Assembly: GCA_016933175.1 (NCBI GenBank)
Contig: JAFGBK010000073.1
Location: 1 to 55,026, forward strand
Direction of reading: 5' to 3'
Source: Candidatus Krumholzibacteriota bacterium
Lineage (GTDB): Bacteria; Krumholzibacteriota; Krumholzibacteriia; JACNKJ01
DNA length: 55,026 nt
Part shown: positions 34,955 to 43,773 of the stretch, piece by piece
Position numbering within the stretch: position 1 is the first letter of the stretch
Layout: each line of letters begins with the position of its first letter
Notes under the pieces: model-generated
The model's input: only the letters and a program-made list of their open reading frames with translations
Told to the model about the DNA's origin: nothing
Databases searched by the model: none
Position numbers and translations under genes: made by a program

Positions 34955-36206
34955 CGCCGTCGTCCACCGTCCCCTCTCCGGCGAGCCGCCCCTGGCGCCC
35001 GGCTGGATCATGGTGGATGGCGAGCGCGTGCTGGCCGTCGGCGCAGGCGACGCGCCGGCGGCCGACGAGACCGTGGACCTGGCGGGCGCCGAGGTCTGGC
35101 CGGGCCTGGTCAACGCGCACACCCATCTCTACAGCGCCCTCGCCGGGCGCCTGCCCTGGCCCGCGGCGCGGCCGACCGGACTGCCGCGCATCCTCGAGGA
35201 GATCTGGTGGCGCCTGGACCGCGCCCTGGACGCGCGCAGCATCCGGATCAGCGCGCGGCTGGGCCTGGTGGAGGCCCTGCGCCACGGCACGACCACGGTC
35301 ATCGACCATCACAGCAGCCCTCTGGCCACGCCCAGCAGCCTGGACCTCATCGCCCGCGAGGCCGCGGCCCTGGGCGTCAAGGTGGGCCTGGCCTTCGAGG
35401 TGAGCGACCGCAACGGCGAGCTGCCCTTCCAGCTCGGCCTCGACGAAAACCTGCGCGCCCTGTTCGCCTACGCCGCGCACCCGTCCCTGCGCGCGCTCTG
35501 CGGCCTGCACGCCAGCTTCACCCTCTCGGAGGACAGCCTCGAGCGAATCGCCGACCTGGTCCCCTTCGAAACACCCTTCCACCTGCACTGCGCCGAGGCC
35601 GAGGAGGACCTCGCCCACGCCCGCTCGCTGGGCTACGAGAGCGTCGTGGACCGGCTCGCGGCGCAGGGCATCCTGCGCCCGGGCACCCTGCTGGCCCACT
35701 GCGTCCACCTGGGGCCGGGGGACGCGGAGCTCATCGCCGAAACCGGCGCCTACGCGGTCCACTGCCCCCAGTCCAACGCCCACAACCGCGTGGGCACGGC
35801 CGACGTCATGGCCATGCTGGGAGCCGGCGTCCGCGTGGGGCTGGGCACGGACGGCTTCGCGAGCGGCATGCTCACGGAGGCGCGGTTCGCCCGGGACCTG
35901 GGCGCGGAGCGCGGCACCCTCCTGCCCCGGCAGGCGAGCGAGCTGCTCCTCGCCGGCGGCGCGGCCATCGCCTCCTCGGTCTTCGGGCGACCCCTGGGCC
36001 GGCTCGAGGCCGGCGAGGACGCCGACTTCATCGTCCTCGCCCCCGGCGAGGGGGGGCTCGGCCCTCACCGGCGGATCCGCCGCGTGGTGAGCCGGGGCCG
36101 CACCGTCTGCCTGGACGGCGAGCTGCCCGGCGTGGACCTCGCCGCCCTCCACGCCGAGGCCGACGCCGGGGCCGCGCGCCTGTGGGAGTGCATCCAGGCC
36201 CTGTGA
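34932..36206 (+). CDS. ssnA: SsnA-type aminohydrolase (amidohydrolase superfamily)
   Basis: A protein of 424 residues. Metal-binding motifs are GLVNAHTHLYSALAGRLP (His63, His65), HLHCAEAEED, LLAHCVHLGPGDAELI and GVRVGLGTDGFASGM. The segment EIWWRLDRALDARSIRIS and VIDHHSSP closely match SsnA of E. coli, more than guanine or cytosine deaminase. SsnA is part of the anaerobic purine-degradation gene set; the exact reaction (deamination or ring opening of a purine intermediate) is inferred. ATG 34932 lies inside the last 23 nt of the hydroxylase gene, so the two are coupled. Confidence 0.88.
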   Translation: MARTLFSDAVVHRPLSGEPPLAPGWIMVDGERVLAVGAGDAPAADETVDLAGAEVWPGLVNAHTHLYSALAGRLPWPAARPTGLPRILEEIWWRLDRALDARSIRISARLGLVEALRHGTTTVIDHHSSPLATPSSLDLIAREAAALGVKVGLAFEVSDRNGELPFQLGLDENLRALFAYAAHPSLRALCGLHASFTLSEDSLERIADLVPFETPFHLHCAEAEEDLAHARSLGYESVVDRLAAQGILRPGTLLAHCVHLGPGDAELIAETGAYAVHCPQSNAHNRVGTADVMAMLGAGVRVGLGTDGFASGMLTEARFARDLGAERGTLLPRQASELLLAGGAAIASSVFGRPLGRLEAGEDADFIVLAPGEGGLGPHRRIRRVVSRGRTVCLDGELPGVDLAALHAEADAGAARLWECIQAL

Positions 36207-36251
36207 TCGCGACGGCATCGTAAAAAGGTTGCGAAACCGATTCCGAGGCCC

Positions 36252-36280
36252 TTCCCGTCACGCAGATATTCCGGTAAAAT
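36252..36280 (+). promoter_or_regulatory. Candidate promoter for the large GEVED protein
   Basis: TTCCCG, a 17-nt spacer and TAAAAT lie in a marked AT-rich island after ssnA. The leader of about 105 nt contains an 8-bp hairpin (36316-36341, GGCGCGGA/TCCGCGCC) with no T run after it. The same TTCCCG-N17 pattern precedes the sppA-like gene. Confidence 0.38.
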
Positions 36281-36391
36281 TTACATACCTGTAACGACTA
36301 CCCTCGTCCCTACGGGGCGCGGAGCCGTGGGGTTCCGCGCCGGTCTGGAGGCATGGTTCCAACGCACGCACAGAACTTTAAGAGGGGGAAC

Positions 36392-39300
36392 ATGAGACGA
36401 GCAAAGAGGAACGGCCCGCGGGCGCTGCTGGCCTGCCTGGCCCTGAGCGCCGCGCTGGCCCTTCCAGCAGCCGCCGACTGGGGTCCGGACATGCCCTACA
36501 AGTGGGTCCAGCACCCCGACCTGTCCCCGATGGGCATCGACGTCGACGCCACCGAACCCTATCTCCTGGCCGACGACTTCGAGTGCACCCTGCCGGGGCC
36601 CATCATCGAGTTCCACGTGTGGGGCTCCTGGCTCGACGACTACCTGCCCGGGGGCGACCCGCACAACGTCATCTTCACCCTGAGCATCCACAAGGACATT
36701 CCCGCCGACGAGAGCCCCACCGGCTACAGCATGCCCGGCGAGGTCCTGTGGGTGCGCACCTTCCAGCCCGGCGAGTTCGTCGCCATGATCTGGGAAGAGG
36801 GGATCAACGAGGGCTGGATGATGCCGCCCGAGCAGTACTGGTTCCCGGCGGATCACATCTGCTGGCTCTACAACTTCTACATCGATCCCACGGAGGCCTT
36901 CGTCCAGCAGGGCTCGCCCGACGAGCCCGTCATCTACTGGCTGGACGTGCAGGCGCGGCCCTTCGATCCGGGGGCCCGCTTCGGCTGGAAGACCTCCCTG
37001 GACCACTGGAACGACGACGCCGTCTGGGGCGAGGGCATCGAGCCCTACGTGGGCCCCTGGGGCGAGCTGATCTACCCGCCCGGCCACGAAATGATGGGCC
37101 AGTCCATCGACCTGGCCTTCGTGGTGACGGGCGAGGAGGGCCCCTCGGACTGGGGCGACGCGCCCGACCCCACCTACCCGACCCTGGCCGCGAGCAACGG
37201 CGCGTACCACTGGATCGTACCGGGCTATTACCTGGGCGCCGGCATCGACCAGGATCTTGACGGCCAGCCGGATCCCAACGCCCTGGGCGACGACAACGAC
37301 GGCAACGACGACGAGGACGGCGTCGTCTTCCTGACGCCGCTCATCGCCGGCCAGAACGCCACCATGGACGTGACGGCCTCGGCCCAGGGCTTCCTGGACG
37401 CCTGGCTCGATGCGGACGCCAACGGCGACTGGAGCGAGGCCTACGACCACATCTTGCTCGCCTACCCGCTGAACCCGGGCGTCAACACCATCACCTTCAC
37501 CGTGCCGACCTCTCCCGCGGGCACGATGAACATGATCACCTTCATGCGCTTCCGCTTCAGCAGCGCCGGCAACCTGGCCTTCGATGGACAGTCCGCCGAC
37601 GGCGAGGTGGAGGACTACGAGGTGTTCGTCGAGTCGCCTGAGGCATTCGACTTCGGCGACGCGCCCGATCCCACGTACCCGACGCTGCTCGCCAGCAACG
37701 GCGCGCACCACGTCATCGTGCAGGGCTTCCACCTGGGCGCCGCCATCGACGGGGAGCCCGACGGGCAGCCGCACCCCTACGCCTGGGGCGATGACAACAA
37801 CGGCATCGACGACGAGGACGGCCTCACCTTCCTGGCGCCCTTCATCCTGGGCCAGCCCACGAGCATCGACGTGATTGCCTCGGCGGGCGGACTTCTGGAC
37901 CTCTACCTGGACGTGGACGCCAACGGCGACTGGTTCGACAGCTACGACCAGGTCCTCGTGGCCTACCCGCTGAACCCGGGCTCCAACGTGATCTACTTCA
38001 TGGTGCCGCCGTCCCCGGGCAGCCCGTCCGACTACACGAGCTACCTGCGCCTGCGCTTCAGCAGCATCGGCGGCCTGCCCTGCGACGGGCCGGCGCCCGA
38101 CGGCGAGGTGGAGGACTACGAGCTCGAGCTCCAGCAGCCCGAGGACAGCGACTGGGGCGACGCGCCCGATCCCACCTACCCGACCATGTCCTGGAACAAC
38201 GGCGCCCGCCACTTCGTGGTGCCGGGCTTCTACCTGGGCGCCGGCGTCGACACGGAGCACGACGGGCAGCCGCTGCCCAACGCCATGGGCGACGACAACG
38301 ACGGCAACGATGACGAGGACGGCGTCGTCTTCCTGACGCCGCTCATCGCCGGCCAGAGCGCCACCATGGACGTGACGGCCTCGGTCCCCGGACTCCTGGA
38401 CGCCTGGCTCGACGCGGACGATGACGGCGACTGGAACGAGGCCTACGACCAGGTCCTCTTCGCCTACCCGCTGAACCCGGGCGTGAACACCATCGTCTTC
38501 ATGGTGCCGGCATCCCCCACGGGCATGGTGAACATGGCCACCATCATGCGCTTCCGCTTCAGCAGCGTGGGCGGCCTGAGCTTCGACGGGCCGGCGCCCG
38601 ACGGCGAGGTGGAGGACCACGAGGTGTTCATCGAGGAGCCGACCGAGGAGTTCGACTGGGGCGACGCGCCCGATCCCACGTATCCGACCTACGCCGTCAA
38701 CAACGGCGCCGTGCACCGCATCCTCCAGGGCTACTTCCTGGGGGCCAGCGTCGATCCCGAGCCGAACGGGCAGCCGGACGGCAGCGCCACGGGTGACGAC
38801 AACGACGGCAACGACGACGAGGACGGCGTGCTCTTCGGCACGGCGTGGATCCCCGGCCAGCCGACATCCATCAGCGTCACGGCCACGGCGCCGGGCGTGC
38901 TCAACATCTGGGTGGACTGGTATTACAACGGCGACTGGAACGACGCCGGTGACCACATCATCGTCGATCTGCCCGTCGCCGCCGGGCCCAACGGCGTCAG
39001 CTTCACCGTGCCCGCCGGAACCACGCCCAACATCGACACCTTCATGCGCGTGCGCTTCAGCACGCTGTCCGGCCTGAACTACGACGGCATGGCGCCCGAC
39101 GGCGAGGTGGAGGACTACAAGGTCCACATCGACGAGCCGGCCGTGGAATGGAAGTGGGAGCAGGAGCCGGACCTGAGCATCTTCGGCATCGACGTGGACT
39201 GCACGGAGCCCTGGATCCTGGCCGACGACTTCCCCTGCACGGCGACGGGGCCCATCACCACGATCGACGTCTTCGGCTCCTGGCTGTTCGACGAGCTGCC

Positions 39301-40624
39301 GGACGGCGTTCCGTTCGCGGTGGAGTTCACGCTGAGCTTCCACGAGGACATCCCGGCGGCGCTGAACCCCGACGGCTACAGCATGCCGGGCCACGTCCTC
39401 TGGCTCCAGCACTTCCCGGCGGGCGCCTTCGAGGTCGAGCCCGTCGCACAGGGCATCGAGGAGGGCTGGCTGACCCCGCCGGCGGACTACATGTTCCCCG
39501 CCGACTGGACCTGCTGGCGCTACCGCTTCCAGTTGCAGGGGATCGAGGAGCTCTTCTACCAGCTCGGCACGCCCGACCACCCGGTCGTCTACTGGCTGGA
39601 CGTCCAGGCGCGGCCGCTGGCGCCCGGCGTCCGCTTCGGCTGGAAGACGTCCATGATGCACTGGAACGACGACGCGGTCTGGGCCATGGGCGCCGAGCCC
39701 TACCCGGGCCCCTGGGACGAGCTCATCTACCCGCCCGGCCACGAGTGGCAGGGCGAGTCCATCGACCTGGCGTACCGCCTGTTCGGCCCGCCCTACGCGG
39801 TGGACCTGGACTTCGGCGACGCGCCCGATCCCACGTACCCGACGCTCCTCGCCCACAACGGCGCGCGGCACCGCATCGTGCCGGGCGTGTTCATGGGCCC
39901 GAGCACGGGTGTGCCCGGCATCGACGCCGAGCCCGACGGCCAGCCCGACCCGAACGCCATGGGCGACGACCTGAACGGCATCGACGACGAGAACGGCGTC
40001 ACCTTCATGAGCGTCATCTCGCCGGGCGGCAGCTGCGTGGTCAACGTCGAGGTCTCCGTGAACGGCTACCTCTGGCTGTGGATCGACATGGCCGGCGATG
40101 GCAGCTTCGCCGAGCCGGGCGACCGGATGTTCGGCCAGCTCAACCTCACGGCCGGCCTCCATTCCATCGGCTTCCCCGTTCCGGAGACGGGTGTCATGGC
40201 GCACCCGAGCTTCGCGCGCTTCCGCTTCTGCACCTTGCCGCTGATGATGCTCGGGCCCGACGGCCCCGCCCCGGACGGCGAGGTGGAGGATCACTCGGTC
40301 TGGATCGAGGACGACCTGACGGGCGTGGACGACCTGACGCCCGAGAGCTTCGGCCTCCACCAGAACTCGCCCAATCCCTTCAACCCGAAGACCACGCTGC
40401 GCTACGACGTCCCCGCCGGCGGCGGCGACGTGCAGATCGAGGTCTTCGACGTCTCCGGGCGGCTGGTCCGGGTGCTGCTGGACGGCTTCCAGCCCGCTGG
40501 CAGCCACGCCGTCGCCTGGGACGGCCGCGACGTGTCCGGACGCATCCAGCCCTCGGGCGTCTACTTCGCCCGCTTGCGGGCCCCGGACACCGTGCAGATC
40601 CGCCGCATGGTGCTGCTTCAGTAA
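36392..40624 (+). CDS. Large secreted surface protein with five GEVED repeats and a FlgD-like C-terminal domain
   Basis: A protein of 1,410 residues. The order is: signal peptide (LLACLALSAALALPAAAD); a first about 200-residue module with PDLSPMGIDVDATEP and LADDFECTLPGP (residues 31-240); four GEVED units beginning DWGDAPDPTYPT or FGDAPDPTYPT at about 253, 420, 587 and 755 and ending GEVEDY/H; a second copy of the first module (about 918-1130); a fifth GEVED unit (about 1140-1310); and a C-terminal FlgD-like domain (QNSPNPFNPKTTLRYDVP, FDVSGRLVRVLLDG, PSGVYFARL). The last is typical of secreted proteins of FCB-related phyla and may act as a sorting tail. The N/D-rich DxDxNxDxxD runs may bind calcium. 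ATG 36392 follows AGAGGGGGAA. Its ligand is unknown. Confidence 0.88.
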   Translation: MRRAKRNGPRALLACLALSAALALPAAADWGPDMPYKWVQHPDLSPMGIDVDATEPYLLADDFECTLPGPIIEFHVWGSWLDDYLPGGDPHNVIFTLSIHKDIPADESPTGYSMPGEVLWVRTFQPGEFVAMIWEEGINEGWMMPPEQYWFPADHICWLYNFYIDPTEAFVQQGSPDEPVIYWLDVQARPFDPGARFGWKTSLDHWNDDAVWGEGIEPYVGPWGELIYPPGHEMMGQSIDLAFVVTGEEGPSDWGDAPDPTYPTLAASNGAYHWIVPGYYLGAGIDQDLDGQPDPNALGDDNDGNDDEDGVVFLTPLIAGQNATMDVTASAQGFLDAWLDADANGDWSEAYDHILLAYPLNPGVNTITFTVPTSPAGTMNMITFMRFRFSSAGNLAFDGQSADGEVEDYEVFVESPEAFDFGDAPDPTYPTLLASNGAHHVIVQGFHLGAAIDGEPDGQPHPYAWGDDNNGIDDEDGLTFLAPFILGQPTSIDVIASAGGLLDLYLDVDANGDWFDSYDQVLVAYPLNPGSNVIYFMVPPSPGSPSDYTSYLRLRFSSIGGLPCDGPAPDGEVEDYELELQQPEDSDWGDAPDPTYPTMSWNNGARHFVVPGFYLGAGVDTEHDGQPLPNAMGDDNDGNDDEDGVVFLTPLIAGQSATMDVTASVPGLLDAWLDADDDGDWNEAYDQVLFAYPLNPGVNTIVFMVPASPTGMVNMATIMRFRFSSVGGLSFDGPAPDGEVEDHEVFIEEPTEEFDWGDAPDPTYPTYAVNNGAVHRILQGYFLGASVDPEPNGQPDGSATGDDNDGNDDEDGVLFGTAWIPGQPTSISVTATAPGVLNIWVDWYYNGDWNDAGDHIIVDLPVAAGPNGVSFTVPAGTTPNIDTFMRVRFSTLSGLNYDGMAPDGEVEDYKVHIDEPAVEWKWEQEPDLSIFGIDVDCTEPWILADDFPCTATGPITTIDVFGSWLFDELPDGVPFAVEFTLSFHEDIPAALNPDGYSMPGHVLWLQHFPAGAFEVEPVAQGIEEGWLTPPADYMFPADWTCWRYRFQLQGIEELFYQLGTPDHPVVYWLDVQARPLAPGVRFGWKTSMMHWNDDAVWAMGAEPYPGPWDELIYPPGHEWQGESIDLAYRLFGPPYAVDLDFGDAPDPTYPTLLAHNGARHRIVPGVFMGPSTGVPGIDAEPDGQPDPNAMGDDLNGIDDENGVTFMSVISPGGSCVVNVEVSVNGYLWLWIDMAGDGSFAEPGDRMFGQLNLTAGLHSIGFPVPETGVMAHPSFARFRFCTLPLMMLGPDGPAPDGEVEDHSVWIEDDLTGVDDLTPESFGLHQNSPNPFNPKTTLRYDVPAGGGDVQIEVFDVSGRLVRVLLDGFQPAGSHAVAWDGRDVSGRIQPSGVYFARLRAPDTVQIRRMVLLQ
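37148..39134 (+). repeat. Four tandem repeats of about 500 nt encoding GEVED units
   Basis: Units begin at 37148, 37649, 38150 and 38654 (spacing 501, 501 and 504 nt), each opening with GGCGACGCGCCCGA and closing near GGCGAGGTGGAGGA. A fifth, separated unit starts at 39809. DNA identity is high in the first about 35 and last about 30 nt of each unit, which could allow unequal crossing over. Confidence 0.85.
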
Positions 40625-40667
40625 GCGCGCAGCGCAGCGGCGCCGCGCCGCCGCGCGGCCGAACACG

Positions 40668-40697
40668 AAGCCCCCGGCCACCCGGCCGGGGGCTTTT
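40668..40697 (+). terminator. Intrinsic terminator after the GEVED gene
   Basis: A 10-bp GC stem (GCCCCCGGCC / GGCCGGGGGC) with a 4-nt loop is extended by AA/TT and followed by TTTT. It lies 44 nt after the stop. Confidence 0.82.
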
Positions 40698-40721
40698 CAT
40701 GATCACGATCGCCGCACGGGC

Positions 40722-41171
40722 CTAGGACGACCGCGTATCGTCGCAGAGGCTGTCGAGGGCCAGCTCGAGGACGGTGGCGCGCTTTTCCAGAAGCTGCAGC
40801 TCCCGGGGCGGCGGCGGATTGTCCAGGTTGTCGAGGTGACGGTCCAGGAAGCCATCGATGTCGGCCAGGCTGCGCTCTACCGCGAGGACGGGCACCGAGT
40901 CCAGACCGAGGTCCCAGCAGAGGGCGACCGCCTCGAGAAGGCCGGCGCGGTCCTCGCCCAGGTAGGCGCGGCCGCACTGGCGGGCGCGGATGCAGATCGC
41001 CTGCTTCTGCTCCAGGCTCGGGTCGAGGCTCGTGAGCAGCCAGACCAGCTGCTTCAGGTTGGTGAGCCGGCGGATCTCGCCGCGGCGCGGATCCCTGCGC
41101 AAAAGCTCGCACAGGCGGGCGCCGAGCTGCCGGCGCCGAGAGTCGTCTCCCCCGTCGCGGGTGCCGTCCAT
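40722..41171 (-). CDS. Hypothetical protein
   Basis: A protein of 149 residues, mostly predicted helical and highly charged, with no family I recognise. It contains RRLTNLKQLVWLLTSLDPSL and a central stretch with cysteines (KQAICIRARQCGRAYLG), then a Leu-rich C-terminal segment that may be amphipathic. ATG 41171 has GAGGAGGAA just upstream, the main support for it being real, together with normal codon use. No signal peptide is seen. It stands alone between the surface protein's terminator and the butyrate kinase fusion. Confidence 0.55.
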   Translation of the reverse strand: MDGTRDGGDDSRRRQLGARLCELLRRDPRRGEIRRLTNLKQLVWLLTSLDPSLEQKQAICIRARQCGRAYLGEDRAGLLEAVALCWDLGLDSVPVLAVERSLADIDGFLDRHLDNLDNPPPPRELQLLEKRATVLELALDSLCDDTRSS

Positions 41172-41320
41172 GTTCCTCCTCGAAATACAGTGCGCACCGG
41201 ACAGACCGGACCCTGGCGCAGAACATCAAAGGGAGACAGCGGAGATGGTAACTATTCGCCCAAAAAGACGAGAGCCCCCCTGGAAGGTTCCAGACCGTCG
41301 CAGGAACGGGACTGTCGCGG

Positions 41321-43771
41321 CTAGCCCCGGGATTCCTTCTTCAGCTCGAAGAAGAGCTTCACGGCCAGGGAGATGGAGGCCAGCTTGGAGCGCGCCGAGT
41401 CGCCGCGGCTGGTCAGGACCATGGGCGTGTCCCCGGCGATGATGACGCCGGCGCAGGTGGCCCCCGACTGGGTGGTCAGGGTCTTGTAGAGCACGTTGCC
41501 GGCGTCGATGTCGGGCATGATGAGCACGTCGGCCGTTCCCGCCACCTGGCCCGCGTACCTCTTCTCGGCGGCCGACTCGGGGTCCATGGCCACGTCGAAG
41601 GAGAGCGGGCCCTCGACGATGCAGTCGCTGCGGCCGGCGAAGTGCCTGGCGATGTGCTCGGCCTCGATGGAGCTCTCGACGCTGGGATTGACGGCCTCGA
41701 TGGCCGAGATCACCGCGACCTTGGGCCGGCGCACGTTGAGCGTGCGCGCGACCTTGAGCGTGTTCTCGAGGATCTTGATGCGCTTGGCCTCGTCCGGGTA
41801 GGTGTTCACCGCCGCGTCGGAGATGAGCAGCAGCTTGCTGCGGCGCGGGATGTCCATGACCACGACGTGGCTGATCAGCTCGCCGGGCTTGAGGCGGCCC
41901 GAATCCTTGAGGAAGCGGAAGACGCCGTGGAGGATCTTCTCCGTCTTCATGCTCCCCTTCATGAGGATCTGCACGTCGCCCGCGGCCACCATCTCGACGG
42001 CCTTCTCCACGGGTTCGTCCGAATCGACGACCGCGTAATTCTTCCCGTCGATGACCAGGTCGTACTCGTAGGCGATCTCGTTGATGGCCGCGTAGTCGCC
42101 GATGAGCTGGAAGTTGGCCAGGCGGTAGCGCCCCTCCTCGTTGGCCCGCTTGGCGGCGAGGATGGCGTCCTCGTTCTCGGCGCCGACGATGCCGATGGCC
42201 GGCGCGAAGTGCTTCTCCACGGTGGCGCAGGCGGCGGCGATCAGCTCGTCCACCGTGGTGATGGGCGCCCCCTCGGCCTTGGTGATCAGCTTGCGCTCGA
42301 AGATGGTCGTGTCGATGAGGCGGTCTTCGGCCTCGCGGCGGTTCTTCAGGGTGTCGCGCTCGCGCAGGTAATCGCGCAGGCTGTCCGGCGCGTAGAGACC
42401 GCGCAGGGCGCCGGCCGCCAGGGACTCGTGCTCGACGGAGCCGGGCACGCGCACCATGGGGAAGCGGCCGGCCATGCTGGCTTCCACGCGGCCGACGATC
42501 TCCTCGGAGCGGGCCAGGCCGCCCGTGAGGGCCGCGAAGGCGACGGGCTCGCCGTCGGCGCTCAGGCGCAGGATGGACGCGGTGATCTTGCGCGCGTAGA
42601 AGTCGTGGATGAGGTCGATCTTCCGGCGCTGGGCCTCGGTGGCGCCCTGGTTGCGGAAGTGGCTCAGGGCGCGGAAGTCGTTGGTGCCGGCCAGCGACAG
42701 CAGGCCGCCGCGCTGGAGCACGATCTCCTCGAGCTGCTTGACCGTGACCTCGTCCTTCTTGAGGGCGGTCAGCAGGCGCGGCAGGTCGAGGCTGCCCGAG
42801 CGGTTGGCCGAGGGGATGCCCGAGAAGGCGTCCACCAGGGCCGCGATCTCGCCGCCGCGGTGGCGGGCCACGGACATGCCCCCGCCCAGATGGGCGGTGA
42901 TGGCGCCGGTGGCCTCGGGCGCGCGGCCCAGCATGCTGGACAGCAGGCGCCAGACGGCCTTGTGGTTCAGGTAGTGGGCGCCGCTGCCGTCCAGCTTCTG
43001 GTCCACCCAGCCGGTGAGGCGCTCGACCAGCTCCATCTCGTCGGTGACGACGGCGTCGCTGGTGGTGACCAGGATCGCGTCCCGGCGGCCGGTGAGCTCG
43101 GCCAGCTTCTCGCCGATGAAGACCGACATGTTGCTGGCGTGCTGGATGCGCGCCTGGTCCAGGTCGCGCAGCATCTCGGGCACGACGCGGTAGGTGCCGC
43201 CCGGCACCGGCGCCAGGAACCCGCCGCGGCAGGCGATCGCGTCCAGGCGCGCGGCGGCCAGGCCCTGCTCCTGCATCCAGGCCATGATGCCCTCGGCGCG
43301 GACGTCGGTGCCGTCGGGGGCGTCGGGCGGCAGGTGCACCTCGGACTCGAGCCGCTTCGCCAGGCCCTCGAAGTAGGCCACCTTGGTGGAGGTGGAGCCC
43401 GGGTTGACGACGAGGATGCGCGGGGTCTCGGCCTCGGCCCGGGCCGCCACGGCTGGAGCGAGGAGGCGCCGCATGACGCCCGCAGCGCCGGCGGCGCCGC
43501 GCTCCAGGTCGGCCAATGCGCTCAGGACGCGGCCCAGCAGGCGGTTGGCCGCCGGATCGCCGGCCACCGCGAGTATCGCCGCCAGGACGGCGGCCAGCTC
43601 CGCGCCCAGATCCTCGCACCGGGCGGGGGTGAGCGAGCCGTCCAGGTCCCGCCGCACCTGGGTCAGCCAGCCCTCGCCGGTCTCCTCCAGGCGGCGGAGG
43701 GCGGCGGCCGCCTGGATGCGCGACCGGCCGACGTGGGAGGCCGCCGTGATCAGTCGCTTGCCGCTCGGCAT
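41321..43771 (-). CDS. buk-ptb: Fusion of butyrate kinase and phosphate butyryltransferase, with an extra N-terminal helical domain
   Basis: A protein of 816 residues. Residues 1-about 115 are Ala/Arg/Leu-rich helices of unknown family. Residues about 117-478 are butyrate kinase: ILVVNPGSTSTKVAYFEG, ITAHLGGGMSVARHRGG, DAFSGIPSANRSGSLDL and ALTGGLARS. Residues about 510-816 are phosphate butyryl/acetyltransferase: VQILMKGSMKTEKILHGVF, VISAIEAVNPSVESSIEAEH, VLIMPDIDAGNVLYKTLT and PMVLTSRGDSARSKL. Together they interconvert acyl-CoA and free acid with ATP/ADP through the acyl phosphate. These enzymes are normally separate ptb and buk products. ATG 43771 lies 2 nt after the upstream synthetase-like gene, with GGGAG. 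Confidence 0.88.
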   Translation of the reverse strand: MPSGKRLITAASHVGRSRIQAAAALRRLEETGEGWLTQVRRDLDGSLTPARCEDLGAELAAVLAAILAVAGDPAANRLLGRVLSALADLERGAAGAAGVMRRLLAPAVAARAEAETPRILVVNPGSTSTKVAYFEGLAKRLESEVHLPPDAPDGTDVRAEGIMAWMQEQGLAAARLDAIACRGGFLAPVPGGTYRVVPEMLRDLDQARIQHASNMSVFIGEKLAELTGRRDAILVTTSDAVVTDEMELVERLTGWVDQKLDGSGAHYLNHKAVWRLLSSMLGRAPEATGAITAHLGGGMSVARHRGGEIAALVDAFSGIPSANRSGSLDLPRLLTALKKDEVTVKQLEEIVLQRGGLLSLAGTNDFRALSHFRNQGATEAQRRKIDLIHDFYARKITASILRLSADGEPVAFAALTGGLARSEEIVGRVEASMAGRFPMVRVPGSVEHESLAAGALRGLYAPDSLRDYLRERDTLKNRREAEDRLIDTTIFERKLITKAEGAPITTVDELIAAACATVEKHFAPAIGIVGAENEDAILAAKRANEEGRYRLANFQLIGDYAAINEIAYEYDLVIDGKNYAVVDSDEPVEKAVEMVAAGDVQILMKGSMKTEKILHGVFRFLKDSGRLKPGELISHVVVMDIPRRSKLLLISDAAVNTYPDEAKRIKILENTLKVARTLNVRRPKVAVISAIEAVNPSVESSIEAEHIARHFAGRSDCIVEGPLSFDVAMDPESAAEKRYAGQVAGTADVLIMPDIDAGNVLYKTLTTQSGATCAGVIIAGDTPMVLTSRGDSARSKLASISLAVKLFFELKKESRG

Positions 43772-43773
43772 GG

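Noticed and set aside
37148..39134. CRISPR-like periodic repeat
   Set aside because: The 501-504 nt period lies inside one reading frame and encodes GEVED units; no short direct repeats with unique spacers.
36281..40681. Leftward open frame of about 1,460 codons antisense to the GEVED gene
   Set aside because: Its apparent repeats simply mirror the GEVED repeats on the other strand; no start site.
41172..41320. Terminator for the buk-ptb operon (CTGGAACCTTCCAG on the minus strand, with T5 farther downstream)
   Set aside because: The stem is only 4-6 bp and the T run is about 12 nt away, so it does not meet an intrinsic terminator pattern.
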